Counted from the first letter of the stretch, positions 20,905 to 34,410 are shown. The stretch is 64,000 bases of DNA from Trichoplax adhaerens (GCF_000150275.1 NW_002060956.1:587379-651378), one strand, 5' to 3'. Program-made: numbers and translations. The notes: generated by a model not told the origin, from the sequence alone.

Positions 20905-23900
20905 ATGGACGAATTACCTCAGGTTGACTCCGATAACAAGCCCTTGATCTTTCACGATGATGCGATATCTAATCACCCAAACACCCAATCTCCCATCAAG
21001 ATGAATGAAGATTGCATAGAAGATAATGATATTACAGTAAGAGATCATGAGATCAATCCATTTCAAGCCAGCAGTGATCAAGCTGGTCCGATGGAAAACG
21101 ATCATGATAGATCTTTAGTTGGCAACATTGTTTATGCTCCAAACCAGATGGAAATCGATACGAATAGCAATTTAAATCGAGGTAAGTTCTACTACAGTAG
21201 ATGCTATACTAGTACTCGCCAAGTTATCCATGACTTTATCTTCATAGTGATTAGATCAGAGATGGAAATATTGCTAATATACATTCTGTACTATGGCGTT
21301 TCTTTCACATGATGAAATTATTATATTCAGACTTCAGCTTAAACATCCCTTGAGATATTGCTGATCCTTGTGTATGCTGTAACACAGATTGCAGAAATGG
21401 CTGAGCTTTCTAAGATTGCAACTCTTCTTCCTATCGTTTAACAGATTGTCGTTATAGTCGTATTTGTACTGTACAGTATAGCTAATTAATTATCAACTTA
21501 GTCAAATTGTGCTTTCGATATAACTTCGGCCAGTCACATCACTTAACCTACAAAAACCAGGATACATACAGTATAATGGACATGCTCATGTGCCTTATAG
21601 TTAGTGCTCCAGCTATGGTATGTTCCCTGGCCTCTAATTTCTAATTTAGTTAATGTTGCCGATTCAATATCGCTAGGTAGACAAGAACTAGAGGATCATT
21701 ACAATTATAAATTAGTTGGTCATATTGTAGATCTGTATGTCATGTTTGTTATTTCACTCTCTATAATTCTAAGGAAAGGATTTCAGATTTTAAAATATAT
21801 CTCAAGCAAAGTTAAAAGATTTAGAATTTCCTTGAAATTGTTAATCAGTTCTTTTATTTGATATTGATCGAACAATTGTAGCGGCAGATGAAGTAAAGAT
21901 AGTGGAATTGACATTTGATACACAAAAGACGAGCTTAAATGCTAATTTGTATGAATCTAGCTCAATCAAACCGGTAGAGAAAGATGTCAGGTAATGCGAT
22001 AACGCGTTTAGTAAACAGGTTTTGAAGCTCTATTACTAATATAGACGAAGTGAAGTGTCTAATCATGAGTCTATTTCTAAAGTATGCAGAGGTTTTTGCA
22101 TTATATCTTATACTACATCTTGAATGTGACAAATGTCGTGAGCCATTCCATTATCTATTTGATTAACGTTAGTAAAAGCAATACAGATGAAACATTTGCT
22201 GTCTCTGGACAAACGGATACCTTATTACAAGGTAGATGTGAATGTAGTTTGAATTAGTCCGTTTTAAAATTGTTACAATTGCAAGTAAGAGACAGTTTTA
22301 AGGTTGCTATAATAATTTATGGTATTATCGATCTTAACAGTATCGTGTAGTGATACGCAGGAAAATAACGAAATGCAAATATCAGAACCAGCAATGGATT
22401 ATTTTGGTGATGAAGACGGTGAGATAAGGTCAGTGATAATACGAGTAGATGCACTTATAAGCGTTTGAAGTAGGATTTAGTCACATCTTGGATACATTAG
22501 TATAGTGACTGATGGAATTAAAATTTCAGGTCTAACACTTCTATCCATAAAGATGAAAGTGAGAACCGCAAGTCTGATGCCCAATGTCAGCCTTTGTTAG
22601 CTGATTCCCAGCCGCAGTTAGAATCGAATATGAAAGTTTGTCAAGAAGATGAAAACGCATTAAAAATGCCTATTCATCCATCTGTGCCAGAAGGTCAGAG
22701 TGATGAAGATGAGTTACCATCATCTAGTGACTCTAGCGATAATGAAGGATCTGACAGTTGCCGGTCTTTAGATGGCAACGTCGAAGAGATAGGGTAAAGT
22801 CTGTCATAAATAATTGCCACTACTGATTGGATCTTTTAAATATTAATTTTTAATGATTGATCCATGGAACAGACCTGATAAATTTCGTTCAGCTCCAACG
22901 GTGGAAGGAGAACTAACATTAGAGGTAATAGTTCTTCTGATCAGTCATTTTATCTGTTATGTTGTAACATAGGTTGAAGATAAATTCCTAGATATGATGT
23001 TCAATCTGTCATTCTAACTCTCTGACTCATATTAGAATCTACCTGAAGTGGAAGAAATTGATTTCAAATTAGATGAAAGCATTGCTATGCAAAATATTGG
23101 ATCAATATCTTCAGTGATAGATACCTTAGGTAAATTCGCTTTCTCGTGACAATCTATATATAGGTTATCACATGCGTTAGTTTTTCATAATGATCATTTA
23201 TTCATATCTACTTCATCCAGTATCTTTCGATTTGTTGTGAATGAGTTACTGACTTTCAATGCATTGACATTAATTATAGTTATTGTGAAGGCCAACGCAC
23301 TAGCTCCTGCACTAGATATCGATTCTCTATTATTTCTGGAAAATAGACTCTGCATAGGAAAGGTCGGTACTTACGCTTTCTGTAGCTTTTTATTAAACAC
23401 CGGATTTCGATAGCTATTTACAAAGTAGTTGTTATATGCTTATTGATATACTCGTACTATTTGCATCAATAACTTTTCTCACTATCTAGGATTTGTGTAT
23501 CCGATATAAATTCATTCTGAAAGCTTCATTAAAGTGACGAGTGAATATGTTATTGATATTATATTATGCTAATTTCGTATCATACTGTGTAGATCTTTGA
23601 AACATTTGGCCCTGTAAATTCTCCTTATTACTCTCTCCGATTTAATTCGAAATCGGCGATAGAAAGAATGGACCTTATTCCATCTATCGTAGTATATTCT
23701 GCGCCTGAGGTAAAGGATTTCACAGGCTATGTCTTAATCGAACAATTACGCCGGTTAGTTGCTACCAATTGGATTGTAGATTACCCATATATTATACTTA
23801 ATAAAGCAGTTATTTAAGAAACAAAACAGTATTCCTAATGTATCGGTGTGATTTTGTTGGATAGGGTTAAAGGCTCCGATGCATCCTGGAAAAATGATAT

Positions 23901-24759
23901 CGAGCCACCACCTGATGTTAGGAGTTATTCTCTACGAATAAAAGCTATCGTAACGTGCACTGAAAGCTTGGTAGTTAAAATTGATCTTTTTTTTACAGCA
24001 TATTGAGTATTCTGATGATGAAAAAGAAAGGCAAGAAAAAGCACGCTTAAGAAATAATGGCAAGGATAACCTGTAAATGGACTATTTGTCTATATGCTCT
24101 CGTTAAGATTTTGCATGCTATTATTTCATAATTTTATAATTTTACGACTAACATTGAACTTCCTTATCAGACCCCAGAGTGATAAAAAACCCAAGAGTAA
24201 CAAGCGTAGAGGTAATAAAAGGCAATATGATAGACAACATGGCGTTAATCAAACCGGATTTAATAGAGGTATGCAGTATTATTTCAGAGTTCAAATTATG
24301 TAATATTTAAAAGGTCCAATAGAACCATTTCCGATGTTAAAATATCTTACAGGTCACACACGCAATAGCTACGGACTTTTTGGGTCTAACAGTAAACTGC
24401 AACAGAATTCTTGGAATAACCCTCGTAACCGCTCTGATAAATCTGATTTTACGCCTACATCATTTAATTTTAATGGAAATTACGCCTATCAAATGCCTGT
24501 TCAATTTAGTAATAATTCGTACACATATCCACTTAATGCAACGCCTACAAATTCTAATCAACCTTCAAGTTATATGCCTAGTCATTCGATGATTCCTGGG
24601 CAATCCCAACTAGGCTATACCTACAATGAACAATCTAGGCCGACAGTGCCACAGTTTTCGAGCCCCTACGAAATGTATCAATCGTATAGCTCGACAGGAA
24701 CTGTGTCTTATAACCAGCCATGGTTACCGCCAGATCCTAAGGCAGATCATGAGCAGTGA
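20905..24759 (+). CDS. NAF1: H/ACA ribonucleoprotein assembly factor NAF1, 13 exons
   Basis: NAF1 binds dyskerin in place of GAR1 while H/ACA snoRNPs and telomerase RNP are being assembled, and leaves at maturation. Exons 20905-21181, 21882-21990, 22173-22231, 22341-22428, 22530-22793, 22873-22924, 23036-23129, 23280-23362, 23593-23753, 23865-23916, 23999-24072, 24171-24268 and 24353-24759 join in frame to 605 residues (human is about 494). The N-terminal half is acidic and Ser-rich with a D/E/S tract in exon 5. The conserved GAR1-like core is about residues 284-413, with IFETFGPVNSPYYSLRFNSK, VKDFTGYVLIEQLRR and KGSDASWKNDIEPPP, all hallmark segments. A basic tract (KKPKSNKRRGNKR) then an Asn/Gln/Pro/Tyr-rich tail follow. 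A possible polyadenylation signal is AATAAA at 24962. The long N-terminus is the main difference from vertebrates. Confidence 0.95.
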
Positions 24760-25847
24760 TAGCCTACTACTTACATCTACTCAAACAGTTTTAACTTACA
24801 CAATGGCTAATGTAAGATATTGATCATAGTTTCATAGATGTTAGACATATACACGTATATATATATATTTTATTATAAAAGTTTATGATGCTTTTGTATT
24901 TATATGATATATACTATATATAGTCATATCACAGTAAAAGTATAGATACTACATATGTAGCAATAAAATGTCATTATGGTTGAATTTACTTCGTTATTTC
25001 GGGATAGAAATCCAAAAAAGGCATACATTTGATGTCAATGGTACGAGTATCGTTCTATCTGCTACATAACATACTGTAGATGTAGCTTACATGACTCGTA
25101 GCCATTACTGTAATTAATATAATGCGAGATAAGTAAAAATATATTTATTTTGTAACTGGTATCTATCGTAGTATATAAGTTACGTAACATTTCCACGGAT
25201 ATAAAGTATGAATGCCAAATATCAACTCTTCTAAGTGATATCTATTTTGGCTTATAATGGCCATATAATAATATAGTAACATAGAAGTATATCAACATTT
25301 ATAAGATATATATTCATCAAACGCGTTTTATGCTGCTGTAGTGATTTTATTTCCTTTTATAGCTAAGAAACACATTTACATTATTTGCAGTTGAATAAAA
25401 ATACGTCACATTAGAAATCTCGTAACATCATACCAGTCTGATACCACAAGATATCCTTCAGTTATTACTGTAATTATAAATTTAAAATCATAACATCTTT
25501 AATTTATTTATCTCCGTAGCTTTCTTAAGAATTCGAGCTCCAATTTTTGCTACTCTTATAAATATTAAGTGATAAATCAGATCTTTATAGTACCGTTTGA
25601 TATCTATAGTTGATAATACGCTTTAATGATAAGAGTACAGCGTAACATTCAATTATAAATCGTAGTCACTACAGTCAAACGTTATACAAATTTATTACAA
25701 AGCAGCAAATACTTATCGCTAGAAAAATATCACGGAAGTATGATACAGCTTATTTTACAACTATACTAACCGGCATACCAATAGATTCTTAATTAAATAA
25801 ATGAGACAATAGTTTATCTTTATTATTAGCATTAAGTAAAAATTATG
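24760..25847. other. Convergent intergenic region, NAF1 / TIMM23
   Basis: This is very AT-rich 3' flank of both genes, with no coding signal. It contains AATAAA for NAF1 (24962) and, on the minus strand, AATAAA for TIMM23 (25819-25824). Confidence 0.55.
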
Positions 25848-28515
25848 TTATGAAGACCAATTCGGTGTTGAGAATGTGGGTTTCTCTTTCTGCCAAATCA
25901 TTTGACCGAAGTGATAAGTCACAGCTAACGTACCCCCAATTGCTGCAGCTAAAGCAGTCGCTCTAATTCCACCTATAGATCAATTGAAATAGATGCTATG
26001 AATTGAAACTGTTCACATTTAATATTATTATCAGGAAATAAAGTACTGTGCTAATGTAATTGGTACAAGAAACGATGTAGTGTTGCATGTCGTATTTAGA
26101 ACATACCAGTAGATTTGAAAATAGCGCCGGTCAAGACAGCAGCACCGACTGTGTTGTAGGGATTATCTTCATCTTCTTTCTGGGTGACTTTACCTAGAAT
26201 TGTCTCTGTACACGTATACAATAATGCTACATGTACATAGTGACAAACAAACACATATTAATACAGCAAAGTATCCAATATAGAGAGTAGAATCGATATG
26301 TTCAATTTACAAATACTGTACTGTCTAGATGAAGCGATACATATACAAGTATATTGGGTATTCATACAGTGAGGAAACATTGCTAATTAACTATAATCTA
26401 TCAAGTAAATTGATTTGTCACTTTTATGTGGGTAGGATTAAAATACAACGTTTAAAATTGGCTGTACAGCAAATAATATTGTTACGTAATCAGTATATCA
26501 CGCACGCTATGGTTAGATGCAATCAGATTCAAGATGATTTACCTATACAGCCCAAGCTGTTGCCAACGAAGGGTCCTCTTCGTGTGCAACTATTTAAAAT
26601 GCCGTTAATTCTAAGTTTCATTGTATTTCCGTGAGGAGTTCTTAAACCTTCGAACAAACCCCACGCTCCACCACATGTAATACCTATTAATAACCGATTA
26701 ATATTTGGTAAGGCGAAAAATTATAAAAAATCAAGTGATGTAAGCATTCTCCCTTAGGTTAATATGTAGCACATTATAATATGATCATTCAATCTTAATA
26801 TGGTTAATGCTTTTTAGGCTACTCTAGTAGTCACGTTAAATGATTATTTAATGAGTACCAATCATATAAGATGATCCAACATTAGAGAACATCCTTTCAC
26901 CCCAACTTCTCCTTTTGACGGGTTCACCAGCAAATATGAACTCTGAACCATCCTGATGAGATAAGTAAAACGAAACGCTATTAGTGATAAATCATTAATC
27001 GACTTTTTTTGCATTTCAAGTGTTCAGAAAGTATAGTCCATTTAAAAGTCTCCTTCCATACAGTAATAGCAGCCTTAACATACCTGATGTAAGGAGCGAG
27101 GATCGATATTCATATATGGAGAAAGCAAGGCCTTATTCGTGGATGATACTGTTTTGATGATAGGTAAAAAAAATAACATGAGGTTTGGTGAACGTCTGGC
27201 TATCAATCGAGTACATTACGAATGTAATTTTACAAGTTAAGTAGGAGCAACCAATAGTGACTATCCGTGGCAGTAATATTGTCATCTTTTATAGCTCATA
27301 TTTTACAGTCCGTGATAAATCATATCGCTAACAATGCAATTGGACTACAGCCGTTGATGAAATTGCTTTCCAAATAGCAATGTCATCGATACAGAGATTA
27401 TTTAATATTCATGATTGAGCGCAATCCTTGGTCAAAATTGAGCAACAGTTGCTCAAAAGCGTTCGCAGGAGTAATAAAAGGGGTCCTACTTTAATATAAC
27501 TGTATTAACCTGACTGTTGCGATAATTCCTACAATCATTTAAAGATGTGATTTTTAAAATTATTGATGTCCAGATGTACTCTACAATATGATGCAATCGG
27601 CCATTCGCATAATCTGTGCATACAGGCGATTGAATAATATAGTCTAGTAGTATAATACTGTATTTTCAAGCTAGCTAGTTCAAAGCGGTCAAATTTTCAC
27701 TTTAATAGATATGTGAATGGTTGAACGTCATAAAACTGGGATTAGTAACTCAAGTTACGGATCCAATAGAATGGATATAACACGTTGATTAATTACCTTC
27801 GAAATTCACCTAGTAAGAATTTTTACTCAACTCATGATCCACATAAGATATGGTGAGTACTGGTGATGGTGGTCTAATGAATCAGTATTACGGCTATAGT
27901 CAATCCTCGATTTCAAATTCAATTGGATTAGATTATCATTTTGTTGAATTTTCAAAGTTTACTTATGACTAGAAAGGAAAAATTATTCTACATCATTGTT
28001 GATGGAAAAAGTTGAAGGATCGATATCCTATTCAAGTTGAACATCTGTGTCTCAAACATGAATCGTCTACAGAGTACATCCTGCCTGTCTATAGTAGAGT
28101 ACAGTCATGAAATGGTGTCCACTGATAGCGTGGATTTAATATCGATCTTTGTAGAGAAATGATACTCCTTGTCACACATGTCTTCAAGATAGGCAGCAAC
28201 TGTTACTAATAACACCTGCCTTTTGGTGACAATAAGCAATGGCTTCAATGATGGATCATTCAACTGGCACGACAGCAAAAGCAAGCGCGATGCCTGCTTG
28301 CACTAAGCTGCCATAACACCATGTGCGAGTATAAGGCGTATGATGCAATGAGCTACTTTCATCAATCATGTCATGTCCAAATCGACCATCATTTCATTGC
28401 GTAGTATCCAATTGTAAAATAGAATTCTATCTCAATACTTACATGATGCAGACATGGTTGGATCTGTTGACGAATAGTCTCTTGAATAGCCATCTTTTCC
28501 GTAGTCGTCAGACAT
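25848..28515 (-). CDS. TIMM23: Mitochondrial import inner membrane translocase subunit TIM23, 6 exons
   Basis: TIM23 forms the core of the presequence translocase that passes matrix-bound preproteins across the inner membrane. Minus-strand exons 28443-28515, 27084-27148, 26859-26952, 26543-26683, 26107-26205 and 25848-25972 join in frame to 198 residues (human is about 209). The intermembrane-space part includes LLSPYMNIDPRSLHQ, the Tim23 'LSPYLNVDPRYL' motif. The membrane part starts with GSEFIFAGEPVKRRSWGERM, continues with glycine-rich GITCGGAWGLFEGLRT and NTVGAAVLTGAIFKSTGGIR, and has four predicted hydrophobic segments from about residue 70. Start: exon 1 reads MSDDYGKDGYSRDYSSTDPT and ends in GTAAGT; its phase fits the exon 2 acceptor exactly. 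Intron 1 is 1.29 kb. The start codon lies only about 55 bp from a satellite array, so the promoter overlaps repeats. Confidence 0.94.
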
Positions 28516-28570
28516 GATGTGGACTTGTCGCTTTGCTTGCACTTGGTAGCCGCCGCTTCGCCCAATTTTT

Positions 28571-29845
28571 TACAACATGGACACTGGACAGATTGGATAT
28601 TGACTTGATGGATTGCGATCTGGATACAGTGTACAGTGCCCGGACTGTACTGTACACTGTACACTGTACTGGGTTCGTTATTACAGTGCAGTACGGCATG
28701 GACACTGGACAGATTGGATATTGACTTGATGGATTGCGATCTGGATACAGTGTACTGGGTTCGTTACAGTGCAGTACGGCCATGGACACTGGATAGATGG
28801 GATATTGACTTGATGGATTGCGATCTGGATACAGTGTACCGGGTTCGTTTTTACAGTGCAGTACGGCCATGGACACTGCCCGGACTGTACTGTACACTGT
28901 ACACTGTACTAGGTTCGTTAGTAAATCGTTACAGACTTGCAGTACTGTACAGTACGGGTACTGGTACCGGTACAACATGGACACTGGACAGACTGGATAT
29001 TGACTTGATGGATTGCGATCTGGATACAGTGTACAGTGCCCGGACTGTACTGTACATTGTACACTGTACTGGGTTCGTTATTACAGTGCAGTACGGCATG
29101 GACACTGGACAGATTGGATATTGACTTGATGGATTGCGATCTGGATACAGTGTACTGGGTTCGTTTTTACAGTGCAGTACGGCCATGGACACTGGATAGA
29201 TGGGATATTGACTTGATGGATTGCGATCTGGATACAGTGTACCGGGTTCGTTACAGTGCAGTACGGCCATGGACACTGCCCGGACTGTACTGTACACTGT
29301 ACACTGTACTAGGTTCGTTAGTAAATCGTTACAGACTTGCAGTACTGTACAGTACGGGTACTGGTACCGGTACAACATGGACACTGGACAGACTGGATAT
29401 TGACTTGATGGATTGCGATCTGGATACAGTGTACAGTGCCCGGACTGTACTGTACACTGTACACTGTACTGGGTTCGTTATTACAGTGCAGTACGGCATG
29501 GACACTGGACAGATTGGATATTGACTTGATGGATTGCGATCTGGATACAGTGTACTGGGTTCGTTTTTACAGTGCAGTACGGCCATGGACACTGGACAGA
29601 AGAGATATTGATTTGATGGATTGCGATCTGGATACAGTGTACACTGTACAGTGCCCGGACTGTACTGTACACTGTACACTGTACTAGGTTCGTTAGTAAA
29701 TCGTTACAGACTTGCAGTACAGTACGGGTACTGGTACCGGTACAACATGGACACTGGACAGACTGGATATTGACTTGATGGATTGCGATCTGGATACAGT
29801 GTACAGTGCCCGGACTGTACTGTACACTGTACACTGTACTGGGTT
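28571..29845. repeat. Higher-order tandem repeat array upstream of TIMM23
   Basis: The anchor TACAACATGGACACTGGACA recurs at 28571, 28971, 29371 and 29741, giving two 400-bp units, one 370-bp unit and a partial fourth. Within each unit a roughly 100-bp monomer containing GATATTGACTTGATGGATTG recurs about three times (about ten copies in all), separated by GTACAGTAC/ACTGTACACTGTAC palindromic linkers. Units are nearly identical, so the array is young or homogenised. Open frames of 60-162 codons exist on both strands but only because the monomer lacks stops; they show no domain. Confidence 0.95.
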
Positions 29846-30385
29846 CTGGCAACCAAGGACCTGGTTACAATAACCAGTACGGGTACTAGGTACTGTATTA
29901 GATCAGCAAAACGTACAAAAATGGATTATTAACTTAAGTTAAATTAAAGGGCCTTGTCCTCGTGACTCTAGTCCGTCCCCTTTGGCATTTCAGGCATACT
30001 AAACAGTCAAAAAAGAATAGAGTACAGTATGGTCATTTTCTGGTACGCAGTCCATGACCAATTGACCATGACGGTACGGTACACTACTGTAGGTGCGCAC
30101 GTGGTGGGTTGAACCACCGTACCAAAATCAACCTTATACAGTACTTTATACTGCCACTAGTACTGTACTCTAGATAGACCTGTCAGAGGTTCGGTGAGCG
30201 TGATCTTTTTCTTATTCCATTCTTGAAGATCAAGTCAAACACTTTAGAATTAACCAATGTAACATAATAGTATACATCTATGAGAGCTTACTATTTCCAC
30301 ATATCAAAAATTTTTCGGATTTTGTCAAAAGTTGCGCTCGTACAGAATATTACAGAATGTGCTAATTGATCGGTTTGGAAAGGAT

Positions 30386-30411
30386 CACAGTGTACAGTAC
30401 TGTACACTGTG
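30386..30411. repeat. Perfect 26-nt palindrome
   Basis: The arm CACAGTGTACAGT is followed directly by its reverse complement with no spacer. The palindrome sits among dispersed GTAC-type repeats (30000-30180) in the flank of the TIMM23-side array. Confidence 0.9.
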
Positions 30412-33400
30412 GGGGCTTTCTTCTAGTAGTCCATGGCCTTGACTGCGCGCGCAATGGCGGAATCGACTGATGGTCACATTATTTTCTGTCTGTCAATCGG
30501 TCTGTTTGTACTTCAAACTGGTCCTAGCTGCACTGTACTGGAAGAAAACGAAAGAGAAGGACAAGAAGCCGCCATTTACTTCACTATGCTGAAAACAGAG
30601 GGCCGACAATTTTACTGATCATTTCAACTCAAACGTCTATCCGAAACGATACCCTATATGTAGACTGTCTATGATTGTCATCCTAATGACCTGCTTGCTT
30701 GCTTTTGTAGAATACAGTATTAGAATGATCAGCAACATAATTGAACGAGCTAGGCACCAATAACATTATATTGGCAGAACTATCAATATACAGCTCAGTA
30801 GAACATGGCGTGTTCACGGCCTAGGCTTAGCTCAGCTATACATCAGCACACTAAACTAAACCATAAATAGACATATCGATCGACGAGAAAACGATCTGGA
30901 TAGCTCTACCTTTCAAATTGAAGTCATCAATACGCTAATAGCCTAATACTGCAAATTTCTCATAGCAATGTCACTCAAATTCAATTACTACACTCTCCAT
31001 CTCTTGTGATGTAGTATACCATGTAGGGTATTAGCCCAACAATGAATAGATTCTCGCAAGTAAGAATCGATTTAATACTTTAATCTTGAAAATCCCCTCT
31101 CAACATAATTAGACGTCATGTAAACTACTTTCATTCCCCCCCCCCAAAATATGGGATATTATTTTACAAATTGTGCCTTGTGATAATACTCTACCTTGTC
31201 GTTCCGCACCTATTAAGGAAGATTGATATAGAAAGGATCAATGCATGAGCCAGTAGATGCGCATATGTTGCTTTCATCATGTTATCAAATAGGAGGTTAA
31301 GAATGATGACTCATGGATGGCCATCATAATTTACCATTTATACAATTTAGAGATTAAATCGTTTTCCGTAGGATAGAATATGATGTCAATCACTTACATA
31401 CCTGGTCACTGACATAGAGATACATCTGTATGCTAATCAATCAATCCTTATTACATTATAATAAGCTTTATAAAGTAAGTAACTAGTATCATATCATATA
31501 TTACAGAGCGAGAAAGAGAAAATAATTTTATTATCCAATAAACTTCAATACCATGAAATTTCTCATAAAAACCTGAATATTTCAGTTTTCAGTCACAGCC
31601 ACACATTAATTTGGCTTAAGAAATAAATCATGCATGTTACAATGTTAAAGGAAAAAATAACATATACTTTTAAATCGACTCATAACAAGGTGCGGGGTTT
31701 TATAGCTTGTACAATATGTATCAAAAATAAAATTGTTATAATTTTTACAGCGAGCTGACAGCGTTCTTGATGGACTGTATTTTGAGCGACCTCAGTAATA
31801 TTCATAGTCCAAAAGTCTTACTAATTGAATCGAATGAACTACTGGAAAATGCAATCTAGTTACGGTTTGAGTAAATTGTACATAGGTCGAGTCTAATTTT
31901 TTTCGCTTGATCAGGTATAAAATAGCTAAAGTGTATCACATATATTGCATAAAACAATCTACTAGTCCTATAAGAGGACTTAAAATTGCAATGTAAAACC
32001 CAAACAGTCATTTTATAACATTTACGTAATCTTTCATGAATAATAATCACATACACTACATCCAAGCCAGAAATATGCTATTAATTTAGCTTACAAATAT
32101 ATTTAAACATGGCGCTATAATGAGATTTTAAAGCTCTTCGGTTGTATGTTAAATATATTAAGCGATGTTATAATGAAATTATTAAAACAGCGAAGGAATA
32201 TCAAGCCACATGGGGAGTATAATTCAGTATACAAGTCACTCTGATCATTAATTTGTATTTAATACTTAAATTTTATCAATAAATTAACATAAAATTAAAT
32301 TGCCGATTAAAAAGCTCTCACCGTTATTTGATCGAGTAAGTGCGAAAATAAGGCTGTCTAACCATTTTAAAGTTAAGCCGTTAACTATCTAAACATGAAG
32401 TATAATAGAGTGAGTACTTTATTAATTTTCCCTATGCTATCTTCAATCGTCATTTACTACACTGGAAGCGTGAACAATATGAAGTATTTACTGTGCTGCT
32501 TTGCGGTAAAGTAATGAGGCGAAAAGTCGCTTCGTTTATTGTATTCTTGTGTAACATGTTGAAAGCTTTACCGCACAAATAATTTACTCACATTAAAAGA
32601 AAAGCTACGAAAAGAAATCATTTTTTTTTACTCAGGCGAGAAGAAGATCATACTCATTTTAAATGCGAAATTAGGTTACGACAAAAAGGCTATCCTCATC
32701 ATATGTATGTATATCATTAGCCATCTTGCTTTACAACTGCTAGATTGAGAAGCACTCCTGTTTTACCTGCGCTTAATAAAAAGTGAATAAATAGGCCACT
32801 GATAAATTGCGCATCCGAACACAAGCAATCTGCATTTGCTTTAATTAAACAGGCACCGTGGGAATATCATGTTAATTTAAATTTCCATTTATGATATTCT
32901 TTAGCTCTGGTACTGACTAGTCATATATAATCCGATAAAATGTAAGTCGATGTACATTGTACAGTTCTGGCAAAGGTGAATGATTTAGTATGCGATCATT
33001 AGGTAGCAACAATATAGATTATTTTATTTATATTATTATTATAAGGATATATGTTACTGTATTACTATTAATTATTTCTAGACAGCCATACATTTCATTA
33101 GATATTGATGACTAAATCATTTTGTATCTATCTCAGTCAATAACTACTATGTGAAATATAGTGATTTCTTTGAAGAAAAATTGATCCCTTTACCCTGATA
33201 TTACACCATGAAGTTATTCATAATGAAGACTAAGCGAGTCGATACAGTAATACATTTAGCCTTGAAGAATCTTGAGGTATATAAATACCAAAACTCATTC
33301 ATTGCAATGACGATTACGCTTACTGTTTAATAACGACAGCTGTGAAGTCGATAATGCGAAGTCTTCTACATGATCAATCTGTGATTAGTAAAATTTTGCC

Positions 33401-33899
33401 TTATAAGTACAATATTTAAACTCGCTGACTATAGTTACGATTTAATGGACTCATTTTCATGATATTAAATAAAGCTGTATTAAATATCACGTAATATAAT
33501 TTGATCTTCTTAGAGAACAATTTCTTTTGTAAGCCTGTGACGCCCTTTATTTTAGAAAAAGATTAGTTTTACATTCTCGCATGCTCTTAATATAAAGGTG
33601 AGCACAACAGTGTTGTACAGCCGAATACTGAAATAGGAGAGAAGAGCTAATTTGCACTTCTAAAGTACTCGCTCATATACCTTATAATATTTATGGCCTT
33701 ACAAGCAATAGGATGATAAAAATATTATATTTAAATAACTGCAGTACCTATATATTACTTCTATGCCTTGTTTACAGATTAACTATATTATAATACGTCT
33801 ATCGGTGACGACATAGAACCATAGTATAGCTTAGCATACGTTATTTATGGTAATTCATGCTCAGAAAAAGATTACTAGATACTTCAGTCTCTAACATAA

Positions 33900-34410
33900 T
33901 ACACAAGAAGTATTTACAAATTTATCCTTATTCTGCAATACGATGTTCAGTTTCTTTACACTGATATTCCAATTTTCTGATAACAGTGAAATAGTTTCAA
34001 GTTAAATTACTGCATGAACTATGAACTGAGCAGGGTAACTATTTGAAAAGATTACGCCTATTAAAATTTGATTCTTTAATAATGTTGGATATTTTTTAAA
34101 CTAATATTTTACATTCATCTCATCTTTCGCACGAGCTTTAGTTTCTGACGATACTGAAATTGTTTCAAACCAAAATTACTACATTAAATGTATATTGTAT
34201 CTATTGCTTGAAAATATTGCCTCAATTATATTTCCATTTATTAAAAGCATTTTACAATACTTTTCAATCAAATATTTCACTTTATCCCATCTTTTACAAG
34301 AGTTTTAATCTACTGACAATGTTGAAATAATTTCAAATCAAGCCGCTGAGTATTGAGTTTAGTACTGAGTTTTAATTACAATCTATTACTTTAAAAGATT
34401 ATCAATATTA
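33900..34410. repeat. Degenerate tandem repeat, 168-bp period
   Basis: The core 'TGAAATxxTTTCAAxxxAAxTTACT' recurs with its GAAAT at 33988, 34156 and 34324, exactly 168 bp apart each time. Flanking sequence also aligns (TTTACA...TCTCATCTTTCxCAxGAGxTTTAxT). Copies are diverged, so the array is old; at least three copies are visible and outer limits are approximate. Confidence 0.65.

Noticed and set aside
25848-26205. NDUFA11 (complex I) for the minus-strand four-helix gene
   Set aside because: NDUFA11 shares the Tim17/22/23 fold, but the LSPYMNIDPRSL motif and the NTVGAAVLTGAIFKSTGGIR segment identify TIMM23.
28256-28369. 37-codon hydrophobic frame in TIMM23 intron 1, minus strand
   Set aside because: Too short, lies inside an intron with perfect phase continuity, and has no splice or homology support.
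28508-29852. Several open frames of 60-162 codons on both strands
   Set aside because: They all lie in the tandem repeat array, overlap each other on opposite strands and repeat with the monomer; the only real coding sequence here is the TIMM23 start exon at 28443-28515, in another frame.
30433-30618. 61-codon frame MALTARAMAESTDG... in the gene-poor region
   Set aside because: No domain, no convincing splice sites and no neighbouring exons; the reverse strand has an equally plausible short start (MAASCPSLSF), which suggests chance.
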